Shown piece by piece: positions 51,452 to 60,803 of a DNA stretch of 64,000 nt (position 1 is its first letter; each line of letters starts with the position of its first letter). The stretch spans positions 1 to 64,000 of the forward strand of contig JAJEFB010000026.1 in assembly GCA_022820665.1 (NCBI GenBank), written 5' to 3'. The notes beneath the pieces are model-generated. The model was not told the origin of the DNA. It saw only the letters and a program-made list of their open reading frames with translations, and made no database searches. The position numbers and the translations under genes are program-made. The stretch comes from Anaerolineae bacterium. Lineage in GTDB: Bacteria > Chloroflexota > Anaerolineae > Aggregatilineales > Phototrophicaceae.

Positions 51452-53068
51452 CTACTCCCAAATATCTTCCCAGTTGTTGAACGCCTCGGAAACACTTCCG
51501 AAACCTGGCAAATTATAATCAACTACAGTTACAATTTCAGCGCTTAAGTTTCCACCGACTCGCAGCCCCCGTATTGCCCGGCCCACCATTTGACTGTATA
51601 AAACAAGGGATTTCGTCGGTCGCGCTATTAGAGCAGCACTTGTCAGAGGAGCGTCAAAACCTGTTGTCAATACGCCAAAGTTGCAAAGTATTCTAACTTC
51701 TGGAGTATTTTGCTTGAATTTCTCAATCATTCGAGAACGCAGTATTCCTGGTGTGTTGGCAGTTACAGACTCTGCGTCATAGCCTTTCATCTGCAAGACG
51801 GCTGCTAACACATCTGCATGTGTAACAGTAGCGGCGAACACCAGAATTCTCTTGTGGCGTTTCGCAAGTTCCTCTAGTTTCGTGATGATTGCTAAGTTTC
51901 TCAATTCGTCCTCGGCAAGACGCTTTAGAATGTTGTCAGGTATGTCAAAACTGTTTTGAACTTTCCTTATGTCGGAATCTGATAATTCAGTACCTCCATC
52001 ATGGTAGAGAGGACTATAATTAACTTGAGCCAAATACTGCTCTGAAACCAGATAATCAATTGGATTGCAATAGTTTTCAATTTGAAGTGTGACCTTGCGA
52101 CGGGCAAAAAACTCCGAAAGCTCTTCGTCAATTTCAATATCTGCCCAAGTTCTCCCAGGAGTTGCTGTTAATCCTAACAGCGCGGGATTCGGGTGCGGCA
52201 TTCTCACAAGTGCATCAAGTATTAGTTGGTACGTTTTCGCTATTGCCGAGTGCGCTTCGTCAATTATTACAAGCGAAGTGCGCCCTGCCAATTCCATAAT
52301 GAATTCTAATTGCTGCTTGGTGGCACTGTACATTTTCGCTAGTCCACCAACCAGCAAACCATCATGCACCTCATCAAGTGCTAATCCGCGGTTACCCCAA
52401 AATCGGTACACTCCAATATCTCGATTGCCCAAGTAGCTCCACGCACTTTCAAATTCGGAAGCCGACTGCTCGCATAATTCTTCCGAATTTGCCAGCCAGA
52501 TCACTAGCTTTGGTTCGTGTTTGCGCAAATGATCCGCGATAATACTCATAGCAACTCGCGTCTTGCCTGCCCCTGTGGGCATATGCAGCATTACACGATT
52601 TGGGTTTTCTTCCAAAGCACAAGTAACAGCCCGGACAGCAGCACGTTGATGAGCAAAGAGAGAATATTGCCCGGGGCTGAAATGTGTTGCCGGTGTCTGT
52701 TCGTGAACCTCACGAACAGGTGCATTCAAACCAAAAAAATTGAACATTGCCTGCTCACGTTCAGACCCTCGTCTAAATTGAGCGAGCTTCAACTCATGGA
52801 ATGTATTCCCATTTTGCGAAAGTCGAAGCACTCTGTGGAGAATTTCGGCGCTTTCTTTAGGCAACAGATCAAAAAGTATTTGCCTCTTTTCGGATGAAAG
52901 TAGTAAGCTTTCCGCTGAGTAGATGTTCAGAATCAATTCACGTATTCGTTGCGGTGTAACTAATTGAGCATCAAGAGTTAAAAGCAACTTCAAAGGCGCT
53001 TGTCCTAGAATAAGCTGAAGCGTTTCATCATCTGCTCGTGAAAGCAAATCTTCGAATCTCAAGCTCAA
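51452..53068 (-). CDS. SF2 DEAH-box helicase (ResIII-like)
   Basis: Walker A MLHMPTGAGKTRVAMS; VIIDEAHSAIAKT; LGLTATPGR; SQMVGRAIRG; start codon TTG (53068 or 53062). Confidence 0.92.
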   Translation of the reverse strand: MSLRFEDLLSRADDETLQLILGQAPLKLLLTLDAQLVTPQRIRELILNIYSAESLLLSSEKRQILFDLLPKESAEILHRVLRLSQNGNTFHELKLAQFRRGSEREQAMFNFFGLNAPVREVHEQTPATHFSPGQYSLFAHQRAAVRAVTCALEENPNRVMLHMPTGAGKTRVAMSIIADHLRKHEPKLVIWLANSEELCEQSASEFESAWSYLGNRDIGVYRFWGNRGLALDEVHDGLLVGGLAKMYSATKQQLEFIMELAGRTSLVIIDEAHSAIAKTYQLILDALVRMPHPNPALLGLTATPGRTWADIEIDEELSEFFARRKVTLQIENYCNPIDYLVSEQYLAQVNYSPLYHDGGTELSDSDIRKVQNSFDIPDNILKRLAEDELRNLAIITKLEELAKRHKRILVFAATVTHADVLAAVLQMKGYDAESVTANTPGILRSRMIEKFKQNTPEVRILCNFGVLTTGFDAPLTSAALIARPTKSLVLYSQMVGRAIRGLRVGGNLSAEIVTVVDYNLPGFGSVSEAFNNWEDIWE

Positions 53069-53079
53069 TCTCCTATGAC

Positions 53080-55275
53080 TTACCGCAGGAAGGCTTCGTT
53101 CAAGCCGCCGTCAACGCTGATTATGTGTCCGGTGGTCTTGCTGAAAGCATCGCTAATCAAAAGATAAGCGACCTCGGCCTCGTCTTCCGGCGTGATGGCG
53201 CATTTGGTCAAGGTGCGCTGGGCATAAAATGTAGCAAGCCGGTCGCGCAAGTCCGGCGTTGATTCGTCCTCGCAATAGTCGATCTCGTATTTCTTCAGCG
53301 AACTGATGACGCGGTCGCGGGGGAACATGTTGCTGCCCTTGACGACCGTCGCCGGCGCCAAGCCGTTCACGCGCACTAATGGCGCCAACTCGATCGCCAT
53401 CTCGCGCACGAGATGATTGGCGGCGGCTTTACTGGTGTCGTATGCCACCGATCCTTTTTTGGAGACGACAGCATTGACGCTGGTGGTCAATACGAGCGCT
53501 GCTGGCAGGTCCTGCGTTTGCCAAATCGGTTCCGCGCAATCCGCGACGATGTATCCACCCAGGACATTGACGTCAAAGGTAAAGCGCCACTTGTCGTCGG
53601 GTATGTGCCCGGTCTTGTCCGGGGCGAAGAAGACGCCAGCTGTGACAATGATGTCGTCTATGCCGCCGTAAGCCAGCAGCACTTGATTCATGAATTCGCG
53701 CACGCTTTCGTGCGTCGTGATATTGACCGGCAGGGCGATCGCCTGCCCGCAGTTGGATATGCCGGAACCAGCTACGCCGATACCGGCGCCGTATTTCTCC
53801 GTCAATTCCCTGGCTGTAGCTTGCGCCGCTTCGAGATTGAGGTCCGCGCAGACCACGTGCGCGCCTTCTTCAGCGACGCGTTTGGCAGCGGCTACGCCGA
53901 TTCCGCTGCCCGCTCCCACGACGAGCACCACTTTGCGCTCCAGGGGGCGTTCGGGCGGCATGCGCTGCAGCTTGGCCTCTTCCAATGCCCAGTACTCGAT
54001 GTCAAAGGCTTCTTGCCAAGGCAGGGCGACGTAGTCGCCGACGGCTTCGGCGCCACGCATGACGGCAATCGCGCAATTGTAGAACTCGGCGGTCACGCGC
54101 GATTCGCTTTTATTCTTGCCGTAGGCGATCATGCCGATACCCGGAATCAATATCACACGCGGATTGGCATCGCGGATGGCCGGGCTGTCCGGATGTTTGC
54201 ATCCCTCGTAGTACGCGGAGTAGTCCTCGCGATACCGCGCGACTCCATCGCTCAGTTTTTGCAACAGCGCCGCGCCGTCCTCCCGTTGCGGGTCCCAATC
54301 CACATAGAGCGGTTTGATCTTGGCCCGCAAGAAATGATCCGGGCAGGATGTGCCCAGGTCGGCGAGGCGCCGCGCTTCCTTGCTGTTGACGAATGTGAGG
54401 ACATCAGCATCGTGTTGAATCGTCGCGATGAAGCGGTCCTTCGTCGAAATCATTCTCCGCAAGTGGGGCAGTATCTGGACGAGAACAGCATCGCGCTCGC
54501 AGGGAGTTAGCGTCTCGTATTTGGCGCCGCCGAAGGTAGTAGCGCCCATGTCGTGGCGACTAAGATGGCGCGCGGCTTTTTCGATCAGCGTCAGCGACAA
54601 CTCGTAACAAGCCTTATCGTCGTCCGCCCAGTTGATAAGCCCGTGCCCGCCGAGGATGATGCCGACAATGCCGGGATTGGCGGCTATTGCCTCTCGCAAT
54701 CGCAAGCCCAAGTCAAAACCGGGGCGTTGCCAATCGACCCAGAGTACTTCGTCTCCATAGATCTCGCGCGTCAGTTGCTCGCCGTTGCTGCAGGCGGCGA
54801 TGGCGATAACCGCGTTGGGATGACTGTGATCAACATGGCGGTACGGTATGAAGGCGTGCAGGGGGGTATCGATGGAACTGGCGCGAGGGTTCAGATTGAA
54901 GACACAATGCGGATACATGGATACCATCTCGTCCTCGATCGGCGTTTTGACGCCCTTCAGCTCCGCTGCATGATAGACTCCCGGGAGTTGCAATAGCTTG
55001 TCCATATAGAGGGAAGCGAAATTGGCGCGTTTTGCGGTCCGGAGATCGCCGCCCGAGCCCTTGACGAACATGACGTCGACTTCGTCGCCGGTCAAGGGGT
55101 CGACTTGCATAATCTTGCTGGAGGTATTGCCGCCGCCGGTGTTGGTTATGCGTTGGTCTTCGCCGAGCAGATTTGAGCGATAGACCAAGCGATCTACGTC
55201 ATCAAGCGAGTCGGCGCGTTTATCGTCCCAAAGGTAATTCACGAATCGGTATTCATCGGGCTTTAAGAGTTGCAT
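53080..55275 (-). CDS. Bifunctional rhamnulose-1-phosphate aldolase / short-chain dehydrogenase
   Basis: Class II aldolase N-terminus (DHSHPNAVIAIA) fused to SDR (VVLVVGAGSGIGVAAAKRVAEEGAHVVCADLN). Confidence 0.92.
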   Translation of the reverse strand: MQLLKPDEYRFVNYLWDDKRADSLDDVDRLVYRSNLLGEDQRITNTGGGNTSSKIMQVDPLTGDEVDVMFVKGSGGDLRTAKRANFASLYMDKLLQLPGVYHAAELKGVKTPIEDEMVSMYPHCVFNLNPRASSIDTPLHAFIPYRHVDHSHPNAVIAIAACSNGEQLTREIYGDEVLWVDWQRPGFDLGLRLREAIAANPGIVGIILGGHGLINWADDDKACYELSLTLIEKAARHLSRHDMGATTFGGAKYETLTPCERDAVLVQILPHLRRMISTKDRFIATIQHDADVLTFVNSKEARRLADLGTSCPDHFLRAKIKPLYVDWDPQREDGAALLQKLSDGVARYREDYSAYYEGCKHPDSPAIRDANPRVILIPGIGMIAYGKNKSESRVTAEFYNCAIAVMRGAEAVGDYVALPWQEAFDIEYWALEEAKLQRMPPERPLERKVVLVVGAGSGIGVAAAKRVAEEGAHVVCADLNLEAAQATARELTEKYGAGIGVAGSGISNCGQAIALPVNITTHESVREFMNQVLLAYGGIDDIIVTAGVFFAPDKTGHIPDDKWRFTFDVNVLGGYIVADCAEPIWQTQDLPAALVLTTSVNAVVSKKGSVAYDTSKAAANHLVREMAIELAPLVRVNGLAPATVVKGSNMFPRDRVISSLKKYEIDYCEDESTPDLRDRLATFYAQRTLTKCAITPEDEAEVAYLLISDAFSKTTGHIISVDGGLNEAFLR

Positions 55276-55560
55276 TTGACCACCTCAATTGCCTAGCCGC
55301 CTTTAGAAACTCTGGTTATTCGCATCTTTAGTGTCGATGAGCAAGTAGTAACAAGTTAATCATGCGAAAATTGATTGGAAATAGTTGACAATAGTGGGCG
55401 AGCCACCGGAGTGCGTTGAAATTCTATCTAACCCCGCCCCAAAGCGTTGGAGAGGGGTGTAAACAGTTCAGAAGAGACCAATCTTTAAGACCAAATCCTA
55501 TTTTTCAACGGCGTCAGAATGGTCGCCCCTACATTGCGTCATTTATGTCGAAACCCGTAG

Positions 55561-55581
55561 GGGCGACATACCATGTCGCCC
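55561..55581. repeat. Dispersed palindrome GGGCGACAT-ACC-ATGTCGCCC
   Basis: Flanked by GTAG; inverted partner GGTCGCCCCTAC at 55521-55532. Confidence 0.8.
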
Positions 55582-55683
55582 GAAACCTGTTCACTTAGCT
55601 GTCCTCAAAATGTCCATTACTTTCTTGGAGCTACTTCTGATTTTTCACGATTAGCTTGGCACTACTCGGTATTCGCGTGTCGT

Positions 55684-56958
55684 TCAAGCGCGTTGCGACA
55701 AGACCGTTTTTTCGTAGGCGCTGATCTCATCCATAAAAGCCATGCCGACTGGCACGTTCTGTGACAAGCAGTAATGATCCCAAACGGCGCCGAAAGGCAA
55801 ACCTTTGAGTTCCTCCAGCAGCGCGAGCCGGGCGGTGAAGTTCCCTTCGTTTTCGTAAGCGCGCAGCAGATCGCGCGGCTCTAGGAGCGCCATCAACAAG
55901 GCGCGGCAGGCATTGCGCGTGCCGATGGCCCAGGCGCCAACCCGGTTGATGCTGGCATCAAAAAAGTCGAGGCCGATGTGGATGCGATCCAGGGCGTCGC
56001 AGCGGACGATCTCTTGCATGATCGCTTGCAGGTCGTCGGTCAGCGTGACAACGTGGTCGCTGTCCCAGCGCACGCCGCGGCTGACGTGCAGCAGGATCTC
56101 CGGCACGTAGAACAGAATAGAAGACAGTTTGTCGGCGATGGTTTCTGTGGGATGGAAGTGGCCGGCGTCGAGGCAGAGCAGCTTTTGTCGTGAAACGGCG
56201 TATCCGAGATAAAACTCGTGCGAGCCGACGACGTAGCTTTCGGAGCCCAAGCCAAAGAGCTTGCACTCGACGGCGTCAAGATTGTGCGCTGGATCGAGCT
56301 CTTTTTCGAAGATGGCATCAAGCGCGTCAACCAGGCGTTGCCGCGGGGCGAGGCGATCAGCGGGCTGGTCTTTGTAGCCATCGGGAATCCAGATGTTATT
56401 AACCGATGGCGTACCCAAGGCGGCGCCAAAGGAGGCGCTGATTTCGCGCGTGGCGATGCAATGATCGATCCAGAATTGGCGGATACTATCATCGGCGTGC
56501 GAAAGGGTGAAGCCGTCGTCAGCCAGGTCATGAGAAAAAAGCGTCGGATTGAAATCTAAGCCGTGATTGTTGGCTTTCGCCCAATCGACCCAGGATTCGA
56601 AATGCTCCGGCTTTAGTTCGTCACGCGGCACTTTGGTGGGGCTATCGAGATAGGAGCCGTGCAGCGCAAGACGATGGTCGCCGGGTATCAAGCTGTAGGC
56701 TTTGTCAAGATCGCTCCGTAATTCGTCGATATTGCTGGCTTTGCCGGGATAATTGCCCGTGGCCATGATGCCGCCGCTGAGACCGCGGTCGGGGTCTTCG
56801 AATCCGCCTACGTCATCGCCTTGCCAGCAGTGCAGGCTGATGGGCACGGTTTTCAGCGTCTCAGTCGCCGCGGATACGTCGACGCCAAAGGCGGCGTAGC
56901 GCTCGCGCGCGATGTCGTAGGCTGAGTTGATCTGTTTGTCGCTGGGTTGAAAGCTCAT
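55684..56958 (-). CDS. L-rhamnose isomerase
   Basis: [60 protein letters not shown]. Confidence 0.93.
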   Translation of the reverse strand: MSFQPSDKQINSAYDIARERYAAFGVDVSAATETLKTVPISLHCWQGDDVGGFEDPDRGLSGGIMATGNYPGKASNIDELRSDLDKAYSLIPGDHRLALHGSYLDSPTKVPRDELKPEHFESWVDWAKANNHGLDFNPTLFSHDLADDGFTLSHADDSIRQFWIDHCIATREISASFGAALGTPSVNNIWIPDGYKDQPADRLAPRQRLVDALDAIFEKELDPAHNLDAVECKLFGLGSESYVVGSHEFYLGYAVSRQKLLCLDAGHFHPTETIADKLSSILFYVPEILLHVSRGVRWDSDHVVTLTDDLQAIMQEIVRCDALDRIHIGLDFFDASINRVGAWAIGTRNACRALLMALLEPRDLLRAYENEGNFTARLALLEELKGLPFGAVWDHYCLSQNVPVGMAFMDEISAYEKTVLSQRA

Positions 56959-56979
56959 GTTTGTTCAGGTCCCGTTCGC

Positions 56980-57783
56980 TCAGCGCGCGCCGGCGGCTTG
57001 CAGGCAGGCTTGCATGTGACCGCGCGCTTCGGCGCCAATGGTGATACATTGCTCGAGACTGTGCCCAAGCCTCTTGGTGCCGATCACTTCCAGATTCAGG
57101 GGGCCCGTGTAGCCGTTTTCGTGTAATACGCGGATGTAACCGACCAGGTCGATATCGCCGCGGCCATTGGCTTGATCTTCGGGCGCGCCGGGTCCTTGTT
57201 GACTTCCCTTGCAATCGCGAATGTGCACATGCTTGATGCGGTCGATGACCGCTGCGATCGCTTCGACCGGGTTTTCGCCAGCGCGATGGATATGCGACGG
57301 ATCCATATCGAGGCCGAAATTGGGCGAGGTGATATCCTTTAAGACTTTAAGACTGGTCGGCGTATTGTAGACATAATTGCCGACATGAGCCTTGACGCAA
57401 AGCATGATGCCGTAATGTTCGGCTCGTCTCACCAGCGCGCCCAATTCATCCAGCACTTGCTGATAGGTGGACTCATCGTCCGATTTTCCGCCGGGACCGA
57501 CGTTGATGATGGGGATGCCAGTCTCGACCGCCGCCTGCATCGCCCGCTCCATCAGGTCGGGATCGCGCGACGATTGTTCCATCGCCAGCAATTCAAGGTC
57601 GTATTCTTTGGACAGGCGCACAATCTCGGGCGCGCATTCCTGCCAGCGTGATAAAACGAGATGTTGGCTCATGGCGTCGATTGCCGACATTTCAATGCCG
57701 TCGTAGCCGGCCATCTTCAGGTACTTGAAAGCGGTTTCCATATCCCAATTGCCGAATAGAAGTGAATTTGCTCCAAGTTTCAT
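56980..57783 (-). CDS. Sugar phosphate isomerase/epimerase (AP endonuclease family 2 TIM barrel)
   Basis: FKYLKMAGYDGIEMSAI; FGLDMDPSHIHRAGENP; HVHIRDCKG. Confidence 0.9.
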   Translation of the reverse strand: MKLGANSLLFGNWDMETAFKYLKMAGYDGIEMSAIDAMSQHLVLSRWQECAPEIVRLSKEYDLELLAMEQSSRDPDLMERAMQAAVETGIPIINVGPGGKSDDESTYQQVLDELGALVRRAEHYGIMLCVKAHVGNYVYNTPTSLKVLKDITSPNFGLDMDPSHIHRAGENPVEAIAAVIDRIKHVHIRDCKGSQQGPGAPEDQANGRGDIDLVGYIRVLHENGYTGPLNLEVIGTKRLGHSLEQCITIGAEARGHMQACLQAAGAR

Positions 57784-57815
57784 GATTTTTCCTTTTCCCG
57801 AATACTTTCAAAGCT

Positions 57816-58814
57816 TCAATTGTCCAGATATACCACCGACTCCGTCTCGAGCGACTTGATGGCCGCCGCCAGGACCTTCTGCGCCGCCAAGCCGTCTGCG
57901 CCGCTACCGTCAATATCTTCGGGCGCGACGCCGTCTGTCACTTGCCGCAAGAAACAATGGATGCGCTCGCGGAAGGTGTTTTCGAAATTGTGGAAGCCGC
58001 CGAAGAGCGGATCGGTATAGACGGTCTTTTCCAGGTCGCCGGCCGGATAGAGCGTCAGTTCACGCCACATATCGTCGAGCACAAAGCGTCCGCCGGTACC
58101 GGCCACCTCGCAGCGCTCCATGGGATGGCCGCGTTCGATATCGTAGCTGCCGGTCAACGCGCCGACTGAGCCGTTGGCAAAACGGAAACTGAATTGCGCT
58201 GTCGACCAGATTTGACGACCGGGCGCTTTGGTGGCGAAGCAATGCACGGCTGATATATCTCCGCAGAAGTAACGCATGACATCGACGGTATGGGGATGCA
58301 ATGATTTGATATGGTAGTAGGGCGAGGTCTCGGCTGGATTCATGATCCACATCGCCATATTGACAAAGAGCAGATGTCCCAGACGCCCTTCGTCGAGCCA
58401 GGTTCGCGCCAGGCGCGCCGCAGGCGTGAAACGGTGGTTGAGGTTGATGCCATAGCAGAGGCTCATTTCTTTGGCTTTGGCGACCATCTCTTCGGCGGGA
58501 GCGATCTCGTTGGAGATGGGCTTTTCGCCCAGGACATGACAGCCGGCGGACAGCGCCAGCATGGTCGGTTCGTAGTGGTCGCTGCTGTTCTCGAAGCCGC
58601 CGGTTGTGACGCTGACGACATCCGGCGCCAACTCCCGCAGCATCTTTTCCATGTCATAATAGGCGGGGACGTTGTATGCGCAGGAGGCTTGGTCGGCTCT
58701 TTCCTCAATCAGGTCGCAAACAGCGACTAGCTCGGCAAGCGGGTCTTGCCGATAGAGCTTGGCGTGGCGGTTGCCGATGGGTCCTAAGCCGATGACAGCG
58801 ACTCTCAGCGTCAT
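57816..58814 (-). CDS. Gfo/Idh/MocA family oxidoreductase
   Basis: RVAVIGLGPIGNRHAKLYRQDPLAELVAVCD; VLGEKPISNEIAPAEEMV. Confidence 0.93.
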   Translation of the reverse strand: MTLRVAVIGLGPIGNRHAKLYRQDPLAELVAVCDLIEERADQASCAYNVPAYYDMEKMLRELAPDVVSVTTGGFENSSDHYEPTMLALSAGCHVLGEKPISNEIAPAEEMVAKAKEMSLCYGINLNHRFTPAARLARTWLDEGRLGHLLFVNMAMWIMNPAETSPYYHIKSLHPHTVDVMRYFCGDISAVHCFATKAPGRQIWSTAQFSFRFANGSVGALTGSYDIERGHPMERCEVAGTGGRFVLDDMWRELTLYPAGDLEKTVYTDPLFGGFHNFENTFRERIHCFLRQVTDGVAPEDIDGSGADGLAAQKVLAAAIKSLETESVVYLDN

Positions 58815-59593
58815 TCAACGGCGCTCCTGGCGGGCGCGGCCGCGAATACGGTCGACGGAATCTCGTAGTTGTATTCGCGCATAGCCGGCTCGAAGAAATC
58901 GAAGTAATTGACGCCCTCATCGCGCTGCCAGCGATTAATCGTATCCTTGCGCATGACGACGCGCGCCAGCGGAATGCCCAGAAAATCTTCCAGTCGTTCC
59001 AGGGTTTTTTCCTGCTTTAATACGAAATCCTCAAAACGGACTTCGATCCAGCGTTCGGGCTTGGGGGTGGACTTGACCAGGTCGTATTGGTATTTCCAGG
59101 AGATGGCGCGGCGCAGGCGCTCGGCTTCTTTTGCCTCTCCCTGTTCATCGGGGAGGGTGGGATACTGGATGCCGAAGTCGCGCAGATCATCGGTCTTGTG
59201 CCGGCCGATGATGCAATCGCGCGGATTGCGAATCCAGAAGATGTAGTGGATGTCCGGGTATATCCGCGCCAGCCAGGGGTAGACCAGGGTCGTTTCGGGA
59301 ATCTTCCAGCCCTTGAGCTCGCCGCCATGTTTCAATACAGACGAGAGATATTCGCCCAAGAGACGCGTGAAGACCGGTGGAATGTCCGTCGCATGCGCGC
59401 GGCTGAAATCCCAAGTCAGGTCGCCGTTCCACTTGACGTAGCGCGCGAAGACCCGGCAGGCGTCGTACATATGATGTCCCGGGACCAGATCGCCGGAGGG
59501 GTTGAGCGTTTGCCCCATGTAGACGCCGGATGAATAGAGCGTATGTGAAATCGTCCGCGTGCCGCTGTGACCGCGGCCGATGACCGTTATCAC
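58811..59593 (-). CDS. Sulfotransferase family protein
   Basis: ITVIGRGHSGTRTISHTLYSSGVYMG 5'-PSB-like loop; IFWIRNPRDCIIGR; likely GTG start at 59593 in GTGA overlap. Confidence 0.85.
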   Translation of the reverse strand: MITVIGRGHSGTRTISHTLYSSGVYMGQTLNPSGDLVPGHHMYDACRVFARYVKWNGDLTWDFSRAHATDIPPVFTRLLGEYLSSVLKHGGELKGWKIPETTLVYPWLARIYPDIHYIFWIRNPRDCIIGRHKTDDLRDFGIQYPTLPDEQGEAKEAERLRRAISWKYQYDLVKSTPKPERWIEVRFEDFVLKQEKTLERLEDFLGIPLARVVMRKDTINRWQRDEGVNYFDFFEPAMREYNYEIPSTVFAAAPARSAVE

Positions 59594-60606
59594 AGCGAAA
59601 CCACCTGCTTGGTATCCCAGGACTCGATGGCCGCTTCGATGATGCGTTGGACGTGCAGCGCGTCGGCGCCTGAGGCGTCGATCTTGTCCGGCGCGACGCC
59701 GGCGAGATTTTGATCGACCCAATGGTTGATGCGGCTCTGGAAAGTTTCGCCGAAGTGACTCATGCCGCCATAATTCTCGTGCCGTTCGAGCGAGCCCTCG
59801 AAGCGGGGATAATAGATGAGTTCTTCGCAGGCGTCCCTAATGAAGAAGCGCCCGTCCGAGCCGAAGACATCAAGGGTTTCCAACCCGTAGGAGCCGCCGC
59901 CCATGCTGGTATGGCCCCAGTTGCCGTCGTAGCTGCCGCGCAGATGGCCGATGATGCCGTTCTGGTAGAGCAGGTTCACTTGCACGTTAGACCAGATCTT
60001 TCGTCCTTCGCCCTTCTTGAAAATCGCGTGCACCTGGCTCACGTCCGACCCCGCGAAATAGCGCATGACATCAAGCGAATGCGGGTGCAGCGCGCGCATG
60101 TGGAAGTGGGGGGAAGTCTCGTTGGGGTTGTTGATCCACATGGTCATGTCGATCATATTGACTTCGCCCAGGCGGCCGCGCAATATCCATTCTTTGGCCA
60201 GCGCGGCGGCGGGCGTGAAGCGGTGATTGAGGTTGATGCCGTAGCGCAGGTTGTTCTCACGGGCGAGCGCGACCATCTCCTCGGCTTCCGGGACGCGGTT
60301 CGAGATTGGCTTTTCACCCAGGACCGGATAACCAGCGCCCAAGAGTTGCATGGTCGGCGCGTAATGATCGCCGCCATTCTCGACGCCGGCGGTCGTGACG
60401 CTGGCGGCGTCAAATTCGATGCCGCTTTCGAGCAGCGCTTGCACGGAGTAAAAGCCCTGGCAGCCAAAATCCTCCGCTGCCTTGTCCGACCGTTCTTGAA
60501 TGATGTCGCAGACGGCGACGACTTCCGCCTCCGGATGATTGGTGTAGCAGCGGCCGTGGTTGTTGCCGATGCCGCCCATGCCGACGATTGCTACGCGCAG
60601 GGTCAT
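59590..60606 (-). CDS. Gfo/Idh/MocA family oxidoreductase (paralog)
   Basis: RVAIVGMGGIGNNHGRCYTNHPEAEVVAVCD; VLGEKPISNRVPEAEEMV. Confidence 0.93.
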   Translation of the reverse strand: MTLRVAIVGMGGIGNNHGRCYTNHPEAEVVAVCDIIQERSDKAAEDFGCQGFYSVQALLESGIEFDAASVTTAGVENGGDHYAPTMQLLGAGYPVLGEKPISNRVPEAEEMVALARENNLRYGINLNHRFTPAAALAKEWILRGRLGEVNMIDMTMWINNPNETSPHFHMRALHPHSLDVMRYFAGSDVSQVHAIFKKGEGRKIWSNVQVNLLYQNGIIGHLRGSYDGNWGHTSMGGGSYGLETLDVFGSDGRFFIRDACEELIYYPRFEGSLERHENYGGMSHFGETFQSRINHWVDQNLAGVAPDKIDASGADALHVQRIIEAAIESWDTKQVVSL

Positions 60607-60635
60607 ATGTAATCTCCCTTTTTATTTTAGTTTGC

Positions 60636-60697
60636 GGGCGACCAGATTGGTCGCCCCTACAATTTTCGCTTGACTCGGGCGACCTAGCAGGTCGCTC
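60636..60697. repeat. Pair of dispersed palindromes
   Basis: GGGCGACCA-GAT-TGGTCGCCC (60636-60656) and GGGCGACC-TAGCA-GGTCGCTC (60677-60697). Confidence 0.85.
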
Positions 60698-60803
60698 CTG
60701 TTTATGTAAACCGCGTCGCTCATGCGACGAGAAGGCTTACTATTTTGCGTGAGCGCGGCAGACCTTTTCGCTGCCGCCGTGCGGCTACATGTATTTGCCC
60801 TTG

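Noticed and set aside
53413-54510. 365-aa plus-strand ORF
   Set aside because: Antisense to the aldolase/SDR fusion
55290-55680. Possible small gene between rhamnose genes
   Set aside because: Gap is filled by the GGGCGAC palindrome family and short ORFs without coding character
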